DNA of 64,000 nucleotides from Sphaerisporangium sp. TRM90804. Lineage in GTDB: Bacteria > Actinomycetota > Actinomycetes > Streptosporangiales > Streptosporangiaceae. Within the stretch, counting starts at the first letter, position 1. The number at the start of each line of letters is the position of its first letter. The translations under genes were made by a program, and so were the position numbers. A model generated the notes under the pieces. That model did not search any database, was not told the origin of the DNA, and saw nothing but the letters and a program-made list of their open reading frames with translations. Below, piece after piece: positions 34,486-43,237 of this stretch. The DNA is taken from assembly GCF_029846175.1 (NCBI RefSeq), contig NZ_JARWAC010000017.1, positions 62,001-126,000 of the forward strand, read 5' to 3'.

Positions 34486-34695
34486 CGGTGTCTCCTCGGA
34501 TGCGGCGCCGCCGGCCGGCGGCGCGGGGCCCGGACAGGCGGCGGTGCGACAAGCAAACGCTTGGCACCCTAGCCGTCCAGGCGCACCCGCGCGACCTGCG
34601 GAGACGATGTCAAGTCGTGCGCCGTATGAGCATTCAAGGGGGGCCCCAAGTTTGCGCGGGTTTAACGTGTCTACTCTGGTCGGTGTTCATCGCAC

Positions 34696-34721
34696 GAGAT
34701 AGCGTTTCAAACGACGATCTC
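34696..34721. promoter_or_regulatory. Nested inverted repeat upstream of tmsA
   Basis: GAGAT (34696-34700) and ATCTC (34717-34721) enclose CGTTT-c-AAACG (34703-34713). The dyad lies 24 bases before the tmsA start, a plausible repressor site in the AMACR-tmsA divergent gap. Confidence 0.45.
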
Positions 34722-34744
34722 CACGTACTACCAGGGGTGGTGGC

Positions 34745-36127
34745 ATGCCAGATAGCACGGGGAGTACGACCGCCCACATGACAGCTCACCGCAGGGCCGT
34801 CGAGCAGATCAGGGAGTCCTACGGCTCCCTGCCCGAGGGCGCGACCCCGCGGCTGGCGAAGGCGACCACCAACCTGTTCCGCTTCCGCGACCCGGGGGCC
34901 TCGGCCAAGCTGTCCGCCCGAGAGCTCGACAAGGTCATCCAGGTCGACCCGGAGTCTCGCACCGCCGAGGTGCAGGGCATGACGACCTATGAGCGCCTGG
35001 TGGACGCCACGCTGCCGTCCGGCCTGATGCCCTACGTGGTGCCGCAGCTCAAGACGATCACCCTGGGCGGCGCGGTGACCGGGCTCGGCATCGAGTCCTC
35101 CAGCTTCCGCCACGGCCTGCCGCACGAGTCGGTAGAGGAGATGGAAATCCTCACCGGTGACGGCCGCGTCGTCGTCGCCCGTGAGGACAACGAGCACAGC
35201 GACCTCTTCAGGGCCTTCCCGAACTCCTACGGCACCCTCGGGTACGCGCTGCGGCTGCGCATCAAGCTGCTGCCCGTCAAGCCCTTCGTGCGGCTCACGC
35301 ACATCCCGTTCTCCGACGCCGGCAAGTGCATGCTGGCCATGCAGGAGATCTGCGACAGCGGCGAGTACGACGGCGAGGGCGTCGACTTCGTCGACGGCAC
35401 CTTCTTCTCGCCCGACGAGATGTACATCACCGTGGGCCGCTTCGCCGACCGTGCGCCGTACGCGTCCGACTACACCGGGATGCGCATCTACTACCAGTCG
35501 ATCCGCACCCGCACCCGCGACTGGCTCACCGTCCGCGACTACCTGTGGCGCTGGGACACCGACTGGTTCTGGTGCTCGCGGGCGTTCGGCGTCCAGCAGC
35601 CGCTGATCCGCACCCTGGTGCCGCGCCGCTGGCTGCGCTCGGACGTCTACCGCCGCATGGTCGGGCTCGACCAGAAGTACGGCGTGACCGCGCGCGTCGA
35701 CCGCTGGCGCGGCAACCCGGTGCAGGAGTCGGTCATCCAGGACGTCGAGGTGCCGATCGAGAAGGGCGCCGACTTCCTCGACTTCTTCCACGACAAGGTG
35801 GGCATGACCCCGGTGTGGATGTGCCCGCTGCGGGCCACCCGGGACTGGCCCGTCTACCCGCTGGACGCGGGGAAGCTGTATGTGAACTTCGGGTTCTGGG
35901 GCATGGTGGCGCTGCCGCGCGGACAGTTCGACGGGTACCACAACCGGCTGATCGAGAACTCCGTGCACGAGCTGGGCGGCCACAAGTCCCTGTACTCGAC
36001 ATCGTTCTACCCCCGTCAGGAGTTCTGGCGTCTCTACAACGGCGACGCCTACTGGCCGGTCAAACGGGCCTACGACCCTGAAAGCCGGCTGCTCGACCTC
36101 TATGACAAGTGCGTACGGGGGCGTTGA
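34745..36127 (+). CDS. tmsA: FAD-dependent reductase for 10-methyl fatty acid synthesis
   Basis: A 460-residue FAD_binding_4-type oxidoreductase. The FAD domain shows VVPQLKTITLGGAVTGLGIES and NSYGTLGYALRLRIKLLPV, followed by a large C-terminal domain. In actinomycetes this protein pairs with a cyclopropane-synthase-like methyltransferase: the methyltransferase puts a methylene at C10 of oleoyl phospholipid and this enzyme reduces it with NADPH to the 10-methyl chain (tuberculostearic acid; TmsA, also called BfaA). The partner gene starts 13 bases downstream after a strong AGGAGG. The C-terminus (RLYNGDAYWPVKRAYDPESR) is family-like. The start is moderately supported by GGGGTGG. Confidence 0.82.
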   Translation: MPDSTGSTTAHMTAHRRAVEQIRESYGSLPEGATPRLAKATTNLFRFRDPGASAKLSARELDKVIQVDPESRTAEVQGMTTYERLVDATLPSGLMPYVVPQLKTITLGGAVTGLGIESSSFRHGLPHESVEEMEILTGDGRVVVAREDNEHSDLFRAFPNSYGTLGYALRLRIKLLPVKPFVRLTHIPFSDAGKCMLAMQEICDSGEYDGEGVDFVDGTFFSPDEMYITVGRFADRAPYASDYTGMRIYYQSIRTRTRDWLTVRDYLWRWDTDWFWCSRAFGVQQPLIRTLVPRRWLRSDVYRRMVGLDQKYGVTARVDRWRGNPVQESVIQDVEVPIEKGADFLDFFHDKVGMTPVWMCPLRATRDWPVYPLDAGKLYVNFGFWGMVALPRGQFDGYHNRLIENSVHELGGHKSLYSTSFYPRQEFWRLYNGDAYWPVKRAYDPESRLLDLYDKCVRGR

Positions 36128-36140
36128 GGAGGTTGGTTCG

Positions 36141-37400
36141 ATGACACTCGCCCAGATCTTCGAGAAGATCGTCGGGCCTGAGGCGAACATCGAGTTCGCC
36201 GCGTACGACGGAAGTAAGGCCGGCCCGTCGAGCGCAGTCGTCCGCATCGAGGTCAAGACCCCGATCGCGGTCGCGTATCTGGCCAAGTCGCCCGGCGAGA
36301 TGGGACTCGCCCGGGCATACGTGGCCGGCCACATCGACGTTCAGGGGGACATGTACAGGCTGCTGTCGGAGATGGCGGAGATCACCCTCAACGACATGCC
36401 GGCGAAGGAGAAGCTCGCCGTCGTGAAGGCCCTGGGGGTCAAGCCGCTGCTCATGCGGGTGCCGCTGCCACCGCAGGAGGTGCGGCGCAGCACCCTGGCG
36501 AGGCTCGGCAGCCGCCACGCCAAGAAGCGCGACGCCGAGGCGATCCACCACCACTACGACGTGTCCAACCGGTTCTACGAGTGGGTGCTGGGGCCGTCCA
36601 TGGCCTACACCTGCGCGGTGTTCCCGGAGGACGAGTCCTCGCTGGAGGAGGCGCAGTTCGCCAAGTTCGACCTGGTCGCCAAGAAGCTCGGCCTCAAGCC
36701 GGGCATGCGCCTGCTCGACGTCGGCTGCGGCTGGGGCGGCATGGTCATGCACGCGGCCAAGCACTACGGGGTCAAGGTCCTCGGCGTCACGCTGTCGCGC
36801 CAGCAGGCCGAGTGGGCGCAGAAGTCCGTCGCCGAGGCGGGCCTGTCGGAGCTCGCCGAGGTCAGGTTCATGGACTACCGCGACGTCGTCGAGACCGGCT
36901 TCGACGCGGTCAGCTCCATCGGCCTCACCGAGCACATCGGCAAGGACCAGCTCTCGAGCTACTTCGGCTTCCTGTACGGCAAGCTGAAGCCGGGCGGGCG
37001 GCTGCTCAACCACTGCATCACCCGGCCGACCGGCACCGAGAGGACGATCAACAAGGACGGCTTCATCAACAAGTACGTCTTCCCGGACGGCGAGCTGGAG
37101 TCGGTCGGCCACCTCATCCGTCAGATGGAGGACACCGGCTTCGAGATCAGGCACTCGGAGAACCTCAGGGAGCACTACGCCAAGACCCTGGAGAAGTGGT
37201 GCGCCAACCTCGACGGCCACTGGGACGAAGCCGTCCAGGAGGTCGGTCAGGGCACCGCGCGCGTGTGGCGGCTGTACATGGCCGGCTGCATCGTGGGCTT
37301 CGAGCGCAACAAGGTGCAGCTCCACCAGGTCCTCGCCGTGAAGCTCGGCGACAGGGGCGAGGCCGGGGTCCCGCTGCGGCCCTCCGTCGGCTGGCCCTGA
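36141..37400 (+). CDS. tmsB: Fatty-acyl phospholipid methyltransferase for 10-methylene/10-methyl lipids
   Basis: A 419-residue cyclopropane-fatty-acid-synthase-family methyltransferase (TmsB/BfaB/UfaA1 type). The start is ATG 36141 after TTGAGGAGG. The N-terminal lipid-recognition part has AKSPGEMGLARAYVAGHIDV; the SAM domain has HHHYDVSNRFYEWVLGPSMA YTC (two parts), motif I LLDVGCGWGGMVMHAA, and SSIGLTEHIGKDQLSSYF, whose Glu-His matches the bicarbonate-binding region of the family. It is co-transcribed with tmsA, which separates it from ordinary Cfa. A perfect hairpin follows. Products would be branched membrane phospholipids. Confidence 0.85.
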   Translation: MTLAQIFEKIVGPEANIEFAAYDGSKAGPSSAVVRIEVKTPIAVAYLAKSPGEMGLARAYVAGHIDVQGDMYRLLSEMAEITLNDMPAKEKLAVVKALGVKPLLMRVPLPPQEVRRSTLARLGSRHAKKRDAEAIHHHYDVSNRFYEWVLGPSMAYTCAVFPEDESSLEEAQFAKFDLVAKKLGLKPGMRLLDVGCGWGGMVMHAAKHYGVKVLGVTLSRQQAEWAQKSVAEAGLSELAEVRFMDYRDVVETGFDAVSSIGLTEHIGKDQLSSYFGFLYGKLKPGGRLLNHCITRPTGTERTINKDGFINKYVFPDGELESVGHLIRQMEDTGFEIRHSENLREHYAKTLEKWCANLDGHWDEAVQEVGQGTARVWRLYMAGCIVGFERNKVQLHQVLAVKLGDRGEAGVPLRPSVGWP

Positions 37401-37415
37401 CCTTCGTGACACCCG

Positions 37416-37445
37416 GCACGCGCGCGGTCAGCCGCGCGCGTGCCC
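37416..37445. terminator. Perfect 13-bp bidirectional hairpin
   Basis: GGCACGCGCGCGG (37416-37428) pairs with CCGCGCGCGTGCC (37433-37445) around TCAG. It sits at the convergent ends of tmsB and the carboxypeptidase, overlapping the latter's last codons. Confidence 0.75.
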
Positions 37446-38735
37446 GGCCGCGGCCAGCCCCGCCGCGAGCTGGACGGCGACCAGCGACCTGATCGCGATG
37501 GGTCGCCCGCCCGACTCCGCCTCGGCCTCGTCGCACCAGCTCTCGAACACCTCGCGCACCCGGGCCCGCTGCGCGCGCACGGCGCGGGTGAGGTTGCCCG
37601 CGGCGGCCTCGGCGTCCAGCGCGCGACAGAAGGTGCCCGCCAGGCGCAGCCGGCGCATGTGCACCGTCTGCCGGTTGCCGAACGTCTCGGCCACCGTCGC
37701 CGGGCGGTCGGTCCCCGGCAGTCCCTCCCACGCGTCCGCGAAGTCCTGGTAGGTCTTCAGCATGTCCTCGGTGGAGCGGTGGAACGGCGAGGGCACCCGA
37801 AGGTCGCGGCGCACCGCGGCCATGGCCGCGCCCATGACGTCGACCAGCTCCCGCTGGGCCGCGATGCCCGTCTTGAGCACCTCCGCGTACGGGGTGGCGG
37901 TCGCCGTCGTGTCGCCCACCCGCTCGTCGGCCCAGTAGGGAAGCTCGGTGATCAGGTGCAGCGCGCCGAACCTGGCCGCGTAGTCGGCGCTGCCGCCGCC
38001 CGCGCCGAACGCCCGGGCCTGCCGGGCGCCTCCCGGGGTCAGGTACACCGCCGTGGCGACGGTCTGGGCGTCCGGCATCTCCGGCTCGCCGTGGTGCAGC
38101 GGGATCCCCTCCCGGGCGGGCAGCGCGGCCAGCCGCGCGGCCAGGGCGGGGTCCGAGCGGTTGATGTAGAAGAACGCCCCGCTGTACTCGCCGTTGTGCA
38201 GCGAGTAGACGAACGCGGGCCGCACCTCGTCCATCAGGCGCGCCAGCGCCTCGGTCTCCGGCAGGCCGCCCTGGAAGGTGTAGCCGTCGCCGGCGATCGG
38301 GAACGTCCACTCGACCTGTTCCCTCCAGGCAGGCCGGTAGAAGTGCCGGGCGTAGCGGCGCCGGTCGCCGGGGTGGGCGAACCACCCCTCGTTGAGGCGG
38401 GCGCCGTCGGGGTCCACGCACGGGATGACGTGCCAGCGCAGGCCCAGCTCCTCCCGCAGCGCCGCGTCCTCGCACAGCCGCCGCACGAGCTGCCCGGCGG
38501 TGAGCGAGCCGATCGGCTCGTTGGGGTGGGGCCCGCCGATGACCAGCGCGTCCCGCGGCCCGCCGTCCACCGTCAGCACCCGCAGGGGCTCGCCCAGGCG
38601 TGAGGTGCCGATCCGGCGCAGCCGCACCAGGTGCGGATAACGGGCCCGCAGTTCGTCCAGCTCGGCGTGCGTCTCGTCCACCCGGGGGAACCGGTCGAAG
38701 GGCGGGACGCGCCGCATCTGCTCACCGACGTCCAC
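37428..38735 (-). CDS. M14-family zinc carboxypeptidase
   Basis: A 435-residue protein with a complete M14 site: zinc ligands H70 and E73 in GGPHPNEPIG and H180 in VYSLHNGEYSG, with the general-base glutamate E264 in HLITELPYW. The carboxypeptidase domain covers about residues 15-320; a helical C-terminal extension follows (to 435). No signal peptide is visible, so a cytosolic peptidase or amidase acting on a small peptide-like substrate is likely. A start at ATG 38717 is also possible. It is convergent with tmsB, and no functional link to it is evident. Confidence 0.82.
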   Translation of the reverse strand: MDVGEQMRRVPPFDRFPRVDETHAELDELRARYPHLVRLRRIGTSRLGEPLRVLTVDGGPRDALVIGGPHPNEPIGSLTAGQLVRRLCEDAALREELGLRWHVIPCVDPDGARLNEGWFAHPGDRRRYARHFYRPAWREQVEWTFPIAGDGYTFQGGLPETEALARLMDEVRPAFVYSLHNGEYSGAFFYINRSDPALAARLAALPAREGIPLHHGEPEMPDAQTVATAVYLTPGGARQARAFGAGGGSADYAARFGALHLITELPYWADERVGDTTATATPYAEVLKTGIAAQRELVDVMGAAMAAVRRDLRVPSPFHRSTEDMLKTYQDFADAWEGLPGTDRPATVAETFGNRQTVHMRRLRLAGTFCRALDAEAAAGNLTRAVRAQRARVREVFESWCDEAEAESGGRPIAIRSLVAVQLAAGLAAAGHARG

Positions 38736-38985
38736 GGCGCCCGCCTCGGCGGAGTCCGTGCCGGGGCGGCGCGGGGGGCACGCCGTCCGGGACGGCCGGC
38801 GGATTCGGCATCGCTGCTGCCTCCTTCTCCCGATCCCCCGGCCGGGTCCGCTTCCGCCCGAGCGGTCCAGGTGGGGGCGCCCTCAGGGCCCGGTACGCCG
38901 CAGATCGGTAACGACCGTGGACTCCGGGACGGTTGAGGGCGTAAACAACGGTGACGTGGCCCGAGTATCCCCCCGGAGGCGCCGA

Positions 38986-40530
38986 ATGGAATACGACTAC
39001 GTCATCGTCGGCGCGGGATCGGCGGGATGCGTGCTCGCCAACCGGCTCTCGGCGGACCCCTCGGTGCGGGTGGCACTCCTGGAGGCGGGCGGGCCCGACC
39101 GCAAGTTCGAGATCCGCGTGCCGGCCGCCTTCTCCAAGTTGTTCAAGACCCCCTACGACTGGAACTTCAGCACCGCGGCGCAGCATGAGCTGGGCGGGCG
39201 CGAGCTGTACTGGCCCCGGGGCAGGACGCTCGGCGGCAGCTCGTCGATCAACGCCCAGATGTGGGTGCGCGGCCACCGCGCCGACTACGACGGCTGGGAC
39301 GTGCCCGGCTGGTCCTACGAGGAGGTGCTGCCGTACTTCAAGCGCGCCGAGCGGCGCGCCGGCTCCAACGTCGGCGGCGTCTACGGCACCGACGGGCCGG
39401 TTCACGTCACCGAGCTGCGCAGCCCCAACGTGACGACGACCGCGTTCCTGCGGGCGTGCGAGCAGATCGGCATCACCGCGCTGGACGAGCTCAACGGCCC
39501 CTCCAACGAGGGCTGCTCCCCGACGCCGGTCAACCAGCACCGCGGCCGCAGGTGGAGCGCGGCGGACGCCTACCTCCGCCCCGCGATGGGACGGCCGAAC
39601 CTGACCGTGCTCACCGGCGCCCAGGCCGGCAGGGTGCTGCTGGACGACGACGGCCGCGCCACGGGGGTCGAGTACGGCGGCACGCGGGTGACGGCCTCCC
39701 GTGAGGTGATCCTCTCGGCCGGGACGGTGGGCTCGCCGCACCTGCTGATGCTCTCGGGGATCGGCGACCCCGACGTGCTGCGGGCCGCGGGCGTCGAGCC
39801 CCGCCGCGAACTGCCCGGCGTGGGACGCAACCTCATGGACCACCTGGGCGCGCCCGTCGTGCTGGAGTGCCCCCAGCCGGTCACGCTCGCCGGGGCCGAG
39901 TCGGCGGGCAACCTCATGCGTTACCTGCTCGGCCACACCGGGATGCTGACCTCCAACGTCGGCGAGGCGGTGGCCTTCGTGCGGACCACCCCCGAGGAGC
40001 CCGCCCCCGACATCGAGCTGATCTTCGGCCCCGGGCCCTTCATCAACCACGGGCTGACGCCGCCGCCCTGCCACGCCGTCACGATCGGCGTGATCCTGCT
40101 GCGGCCGGAGAGCCGGGGCGTGATCACGCTGGACGGCGAGGGCGGCGTGGTCATCGACCCGCGCTACCTCACCGAGGCTGCGGACGTGCGGCGGCTGGTG
40201 GCGGGGCTGAAGAGGGCCCAGGAGGTGTTCGCCGCCCCGGCGCTGCGGCCGTACACCGGCAAGCCGGTCGAGCCGTACACGGGCGCCGAGAGCGACGCGG
40301 GGCTGGCCGCGTACGTGCGGGACGCCGCCGAGACGCTCTACCACCCGGCGGGCACCTGCCGGATGGGCCTGGGCGAGGACGCCGTCGTGGACCCCTCGCT
40401 GCGCGTCCTCGGCGTGCCGGGGCTGCGGGTCGTGGACGCCTCGGTGATGCCGGCGCTCAACCGCGGGCACACCCACGCCCCGGTCGTCATGATCGCGGAG
40501 AGGGCGGCCGACCTCATCTCCGGCCCTTGA
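38986..40530 (+). CDS. GMC-family FAD-dependent alcohol oxidoreductase
   Basis: A 514-residue GMC oxidoreductase (choline dehydrogenase/alcohol oxidase type). The FAD Rossmann motif is YVIVGAGSAGCVLANRLS at the N-terminus, GMC signature 1 is PRGRTLGGSSSINAQMWVRG, signature 2 is ILSAGTVGSPHLLMLSGIG, and the catalytic His pair is in LYHPAGTCRMG and NRGHTHAPVVMIAERAA. The start ATG 38986 follows CCGGAGGCG. It oxidises a primary alcohol to an aldehyde; the substrate is unknown. The P450 gene starts 47 bases later, so the two are likely co-transcribed. Confidence 0.88.
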   Translation: MEYDYVIVGAGSAGCVLANRLSADPSVRVALLEAGGPDRKFEIRVPAAFSKLFKTPYDWNFSTAAQHELGGRELYWPRGRTLGGSSSINAQMWVRGHRADYDGWDVPGWSYEEVLPYFKRAERRAGSNVGGVYGTDGPVHVTELRSPNVTTTAFLRACEQIGITALDELNGPSNEGCSPTPVNQHRGRRWSAADAYLRPAMGRPNLTVLTGAQAGRVLLDDDGRATGVEYGGTRVTASREVILSAGTVGSPHLLMLSGIGDPDVLRAAGVEPRRELPGVGRNLMDHLGAPVVLECPQPVTLAGAESAGNLMRYLLGHTGMLTSNVGEAVAFVRTTPEEPAPDIELIFGPGPFINHGLTPPPCHAVTIGVILLRPESRGVITLDGEGGVVIDPRYLTEAADVRRLVAGLKRAQEVFAAPALRPYTGKPVEPYTGAESDAGLAAYVRDAAETLYHPAGTCRMGLGEDAVVDPSLRVLGVPGLRVVDASVMPALNRGHTHAPVVMIAERAADLISGP

Positions 40531-40577
40531 CGCGGGCGGCGGCCCCGCCGAACGATGGAAGCCGGAGGTGGCCGATC

Positions 40578-41837
40578 GTGACGACGAGCGCCGCTGACAT
40601 CGACCTGTCCGACATCCCGTTCTGGCTGCAGCCGCCGAACCGGCGCGAGGAGGCCTTCCGGCGGCTGCGACGGCTCGACCGGCCGGTCCACATGCGCGAG
40701 AACCACATCCCGTTCGTGGGCGGCGGGCCGGGCTACTACGCGCTCGTCCGGCACGCCGACGTCAGCGAGGCCAGCCGCAACGCCGGCGTGTTCAGCAGCG
40801 AGCCGACGGCCAACAGCGTCCCCGACATGCCGAGATGGCTCGCCGTCTACTTCGGCTCGATGATCAACATGGACGACCCCCGGCACGCCAGGCTCAGGAG
40901 GATCGTCTCGCGCGCCTTCACCCCCAAGGTGCTCGCCAAGATGGAGGAGGACCTCGCCAGGGCGGCGCGCGAGATCGTCGACCGGGCGGTCGCCGAGGGC
41001 CCCGGCGACTTCGTCACCCAGATCGCCGCCCGGCTGCCCGTGCGGGTGATCTGCGACATGATGGGCATCCCGCCGAGCCACCACGACCTGGTGCTCAGGC
41101 GCACCAACATCATCCTGGGCAACGCCGACCCCGAGTACTCCGGCCTGCGGCCCGACATGAGCCGCTGGAACGTCGCCAAGGGCCTGCTGAGGCTGCTGAA
41201 CGCCGGCCGCCACCTCAGCGTCCTGGCCCGCGGGCTCGGGCGCGAACGCCGCCGCGAGCCCACCGGCGACCTCACCAGCATCCTGGTCAACGGCGAGGAG
41301 CACCTCACCCCGCAGGAGCTCGGGTCGTTCTTCATCCTGCTGGTGGTCGCCGGCAGCGAGACCACGCGCAACGCCGTCGCCCACGGGCTCAAGCTCTTCA
41401 CCGACAACCCCGGGCAGCGCGAGCTGCTGCTGGACGACTTCGAGGCCCGCATCCCCGGGGCCGTCGAGGAGATCGTCCGGTACTCCACGCCGGTGATCCA
41501 GTTCCGGCGTACCCTCACCCGCGACCACGAGATGAACGGTCAGCAGTACAGGAAGGGCGACAAGGTCCTGCTGTTCTACAACTCCGCGAACCGGGACGAG
41601 GCGGTGTTCACCGACCCCGACACGTTCGACATCACCCGCGACCCCAACCCGCACGTGGGCTTCGGCGGCCCGGGGCCGCACTACTGCCTAGGCGCCCATC
41701 TGGCCAGGCGCGAGATCACCGTCATGTTCCGCGAGCTGTTCACCCGCCTGCCTCAGATCCGCTCGACCGGCGAGCCCGACCGCCTGCTGTCCAACTTCGT
41801 CAACGGCATCAAGCACATGGGCTACCGCCTGGAGTGA
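40578..41837 (+). CDS. Cytochrome P450, CYP124/125/142-like
   Basis: A 419-residue soluble bacterial P450. I-helix oxygen motif VVAGSETTRNAVAHGL, the ExxR in VEEIVRYSTPVIQFRRT, and the heme loop GFGGPGPHYCLGAHLARREI with the Cys ligand are all present. FGSMINMDDPRHARLRRIVS before the C-helix is shared with CYP124/125/142-type enzymes, which hydroxylate methyl-branched lipids and sterol side chains. The start is GTG 40578 after GCCGGAGGTG. It needs a ferredoxin and reductase; none is encoded nearby. It is closely similar to the next gene, implying tandem duplication. Confidence 0.88.
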   Translation: MTTSAADIDLSDIPFWLQPPNRREEAFRRLRRLDRPVHMRENHIPFVGGGPGYYALVRHADVSEASRNAGVFSSEPTANSVPDMPRWLAVYFGSMINMDDPRHARLRRIVSRAFTPKVLAKMEEDLARAAREIVDRAVAEGPGDFVTQIAARLPVRVICDMMGIPPSHHDLVLRRTNIILGNADPEYSGLRPDMSRWNVAKGLLRLLNAGRHLSVLARGLGRERRREPTGDLTSILVNGEEHLTPQELGSFFILLVVAGSETTRNAVAHGLKLFTDNPGQRELLLDDFEARIPGAVEEIVRYSTPVIQFRRTLTRDHEMNGQQYRKGDKVLLFYNSANRDEAVFTDPDTFDITRDPNPHVGFGGPGPHYCLGAHLARREITVMFRELFTRLPQIRSTGEPDRLLSNFVNGIKHMGYRLE

Positions 41838-41856
41838 TCGCCGGCCACGGCCTCGG

Positions 41857-41884
41857 TTGACGAAACCGAGCGTTGTTCTAAATC
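41857..41884 (+). promoter_or_regulatory. Promoter of the second P450 (leaderless type)
   Basis: TTGACG (41857-41862), 16 bases, TAAATC (41879-41884). The A of the ATG at 41893 is nine bases after the -10, so the mRNA probably begins at or just before the start codon. No ribosome site is present. Confidence 0.65.
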
Positions 41885-41892
41885 ATGGACGC

Positions 41893-43173
41893 ATGGCCGT
41901 GCAGACCCGCCCGGAACGTGAGCCGATCACGTCGTGCGAACAGATAGATTTGTCCGACTGGGATTTCTGGGCCCGTCCCATGCGCGAGCGCGAGCATGCC
42001 TTCGAGCTGCTGCGCGACCAGGACGCTCCCCGGTTCTTCGCCGAGCCCGAGGTCTCCATGGCCCCGCCCGGCAAGGGCTACCACGCCATCGTGCGGTACG
42101 CCGACATCGTCGAGATCAGCCGCAACCCGGAGGTCTTCTGCTCCGGGGCGGGCGGCGCCACCAACATCGCCGACATGCCGCCGGAGTTCGCCGAGTACTT
42201 CGGCTCCATGATCAACATGGACGACCCACGGCACGCGCGGCTGCGCAGGATCGTCTCCCGCGCGTTCACCCCGAAGATGATCCAGAAGTTCGAGCAGGAC
42301 GTGCAGGTCGCGGCCGTGCGCATCGTGGACGACCTGCTGGAGACCGGGCCCGGGTGCGACTTCGTCACCGAGGTCGCGGCCCGGCTGCCACTGAAGATCA
42401 TCTGCGACATGATGGGCATCCCGGAGAAGGACTACCGCTACATCTTCGACCGGTCGAACATCATCCTCGGCGGCGGCGACCCCGAGTACGTCCCCGAGGG
42501 CGACGCCGACAGCGTCGTGGCGGCCGTGCTCAACGCCGGCATGGAGCTCCAGCAGCTCGTCCAGGACCTCGCCGCGCACCGGGCGGCGAACCCCACGGGC
42601 GACCTGATCTCCGCGCTGGTCAGCGCCAACATCGACGGCGAGCGGCTCACCGCCCAGGAGCTCGGCTCGTTCTTCATCCTGCTCGTCGTGGCCGGCAACG
42701 AGACCACCCGCAACGCCATCTCCCAGGGCCTGCTGCTGCTCACCGCCAACCCCGGGGAGAAGGCCCGGTGGCTCACCGACCTCGACGGCCACGCGCCCAA
42801 GGCGGTCGAGGAGATCGTCCGGCTGGCCTCACCGGTCAACTACATGCGCCGCAAGGTCACCCGCGACTTCGAGCTGAACGGCACCCTGTACAAGGAGGGC
42901 GACAAGACCGTCCTGTACTACTGGTCGGCCAACCGCGACCGCGACGTGTTCGCCGACCCGTACCGCTTCGACATCACGCGCGACCCCAACCCCCACCTGG
43001 GCTTCGGCGGGCCGGGGCCGCACTTCTGCCTCGGCGCCCACCTGGCCAGGCGCGAGATCACCGTGATCTTCCGCGAGCTGCTGCGGCGGGTCCCGCAGAT
43101 CGAGGCGGGCCGGCCGAGAAGGCTCTTCTCCAGCTTCATCAACGGCGTCAAGCACCTGCCCTGCGACTTCTGA
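41893..43173 (+). CDS. Cytochrome P450, CYP124/125/142-like (paralogue)
   Basis: A 426-residue P450 with the same landmarks as its upstream neighbour: FGSMINMDDPRHARLRRIVS, I-helix VVAGNETTRNAISQGL, ExxR in VEEIVRLASPVNYMRRK and heme loop GFGGPGPHFCLGAHLARREI. Long identical stretches show that the pair arose by duplication, while the substrate-recognition segment and the N-terminus differ. ATG 41893 is chosen over an upstream TTG frame because a good promoter lies immediately before it. It may be expressed independently of the GMC-P450 pair. Confidence 0.88.
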   Translation: MAVQTRPEREPITSCEQIDLSDWDFWARPMREREHAFELLRDQDAPRFFAEPEVSMAPPGKGYHAIVRYADIVEISRNPEVFCSGAGGATNIADMPPEFAEYFGSMINMDDPRHARLRRIVSRAFTPKMIQKFEQDVQVAAVRIVDDLLETGPGCDFVTEVAARLPLKIICDMMGIPEKDYRYIFDRSNIILGGGDPEYVPEGDADSVVAAVLNAGMELQQLVQDLAAHRAANPTGDLISALVSANIDGERLTAQELGSFFILLVVAGNETTRNAISQGLLLLTANPGEKARWLTDLDGHAPKAVEEIVRLASPVNYMRRKVTRDFELNGTLYKEGDKTVLYYWSANRDRDVFADPYRFDITRDPNPHLGFGGPGPHFCLGAHLARREITVIFRELLRRVPQIEAGRPRRLFSSFINGVKHLPCDF

Positions 43174-43191
43174 CGGCGCGAGACCGCATAC

Positions 43192-43219
43192 GGGGCGCCC
43201 CCCTCGATGGGAGGCGCCC
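43192..43219. terminator. Hairpin between the convergent P450 and repeat protein genes
   Basis: GGGCGCC and GGCGCCC arms, with further C/G pairs inside, at 43193-43219, between convergent stops. Probably bidirectional. Confidence 0.55.
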
Positions 43220-43237
43220 GGTATCGACGTAGCGGAG

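Noticed and set aside
33212-34567. A 451-codon frame overlapping the racemase on the same strand
   Set aside because: Arg/Pro/Ala-rich shadow in another frame; the racemase frame has family motifs throughout.
36141-37400. Ordinary cyclopropane fatty acid synthase (cfa)
   Set aside because: The tight coupling to an FAD reductase of the TmsA type favours 10-methyl lipid synthesis, although the fold is the same.
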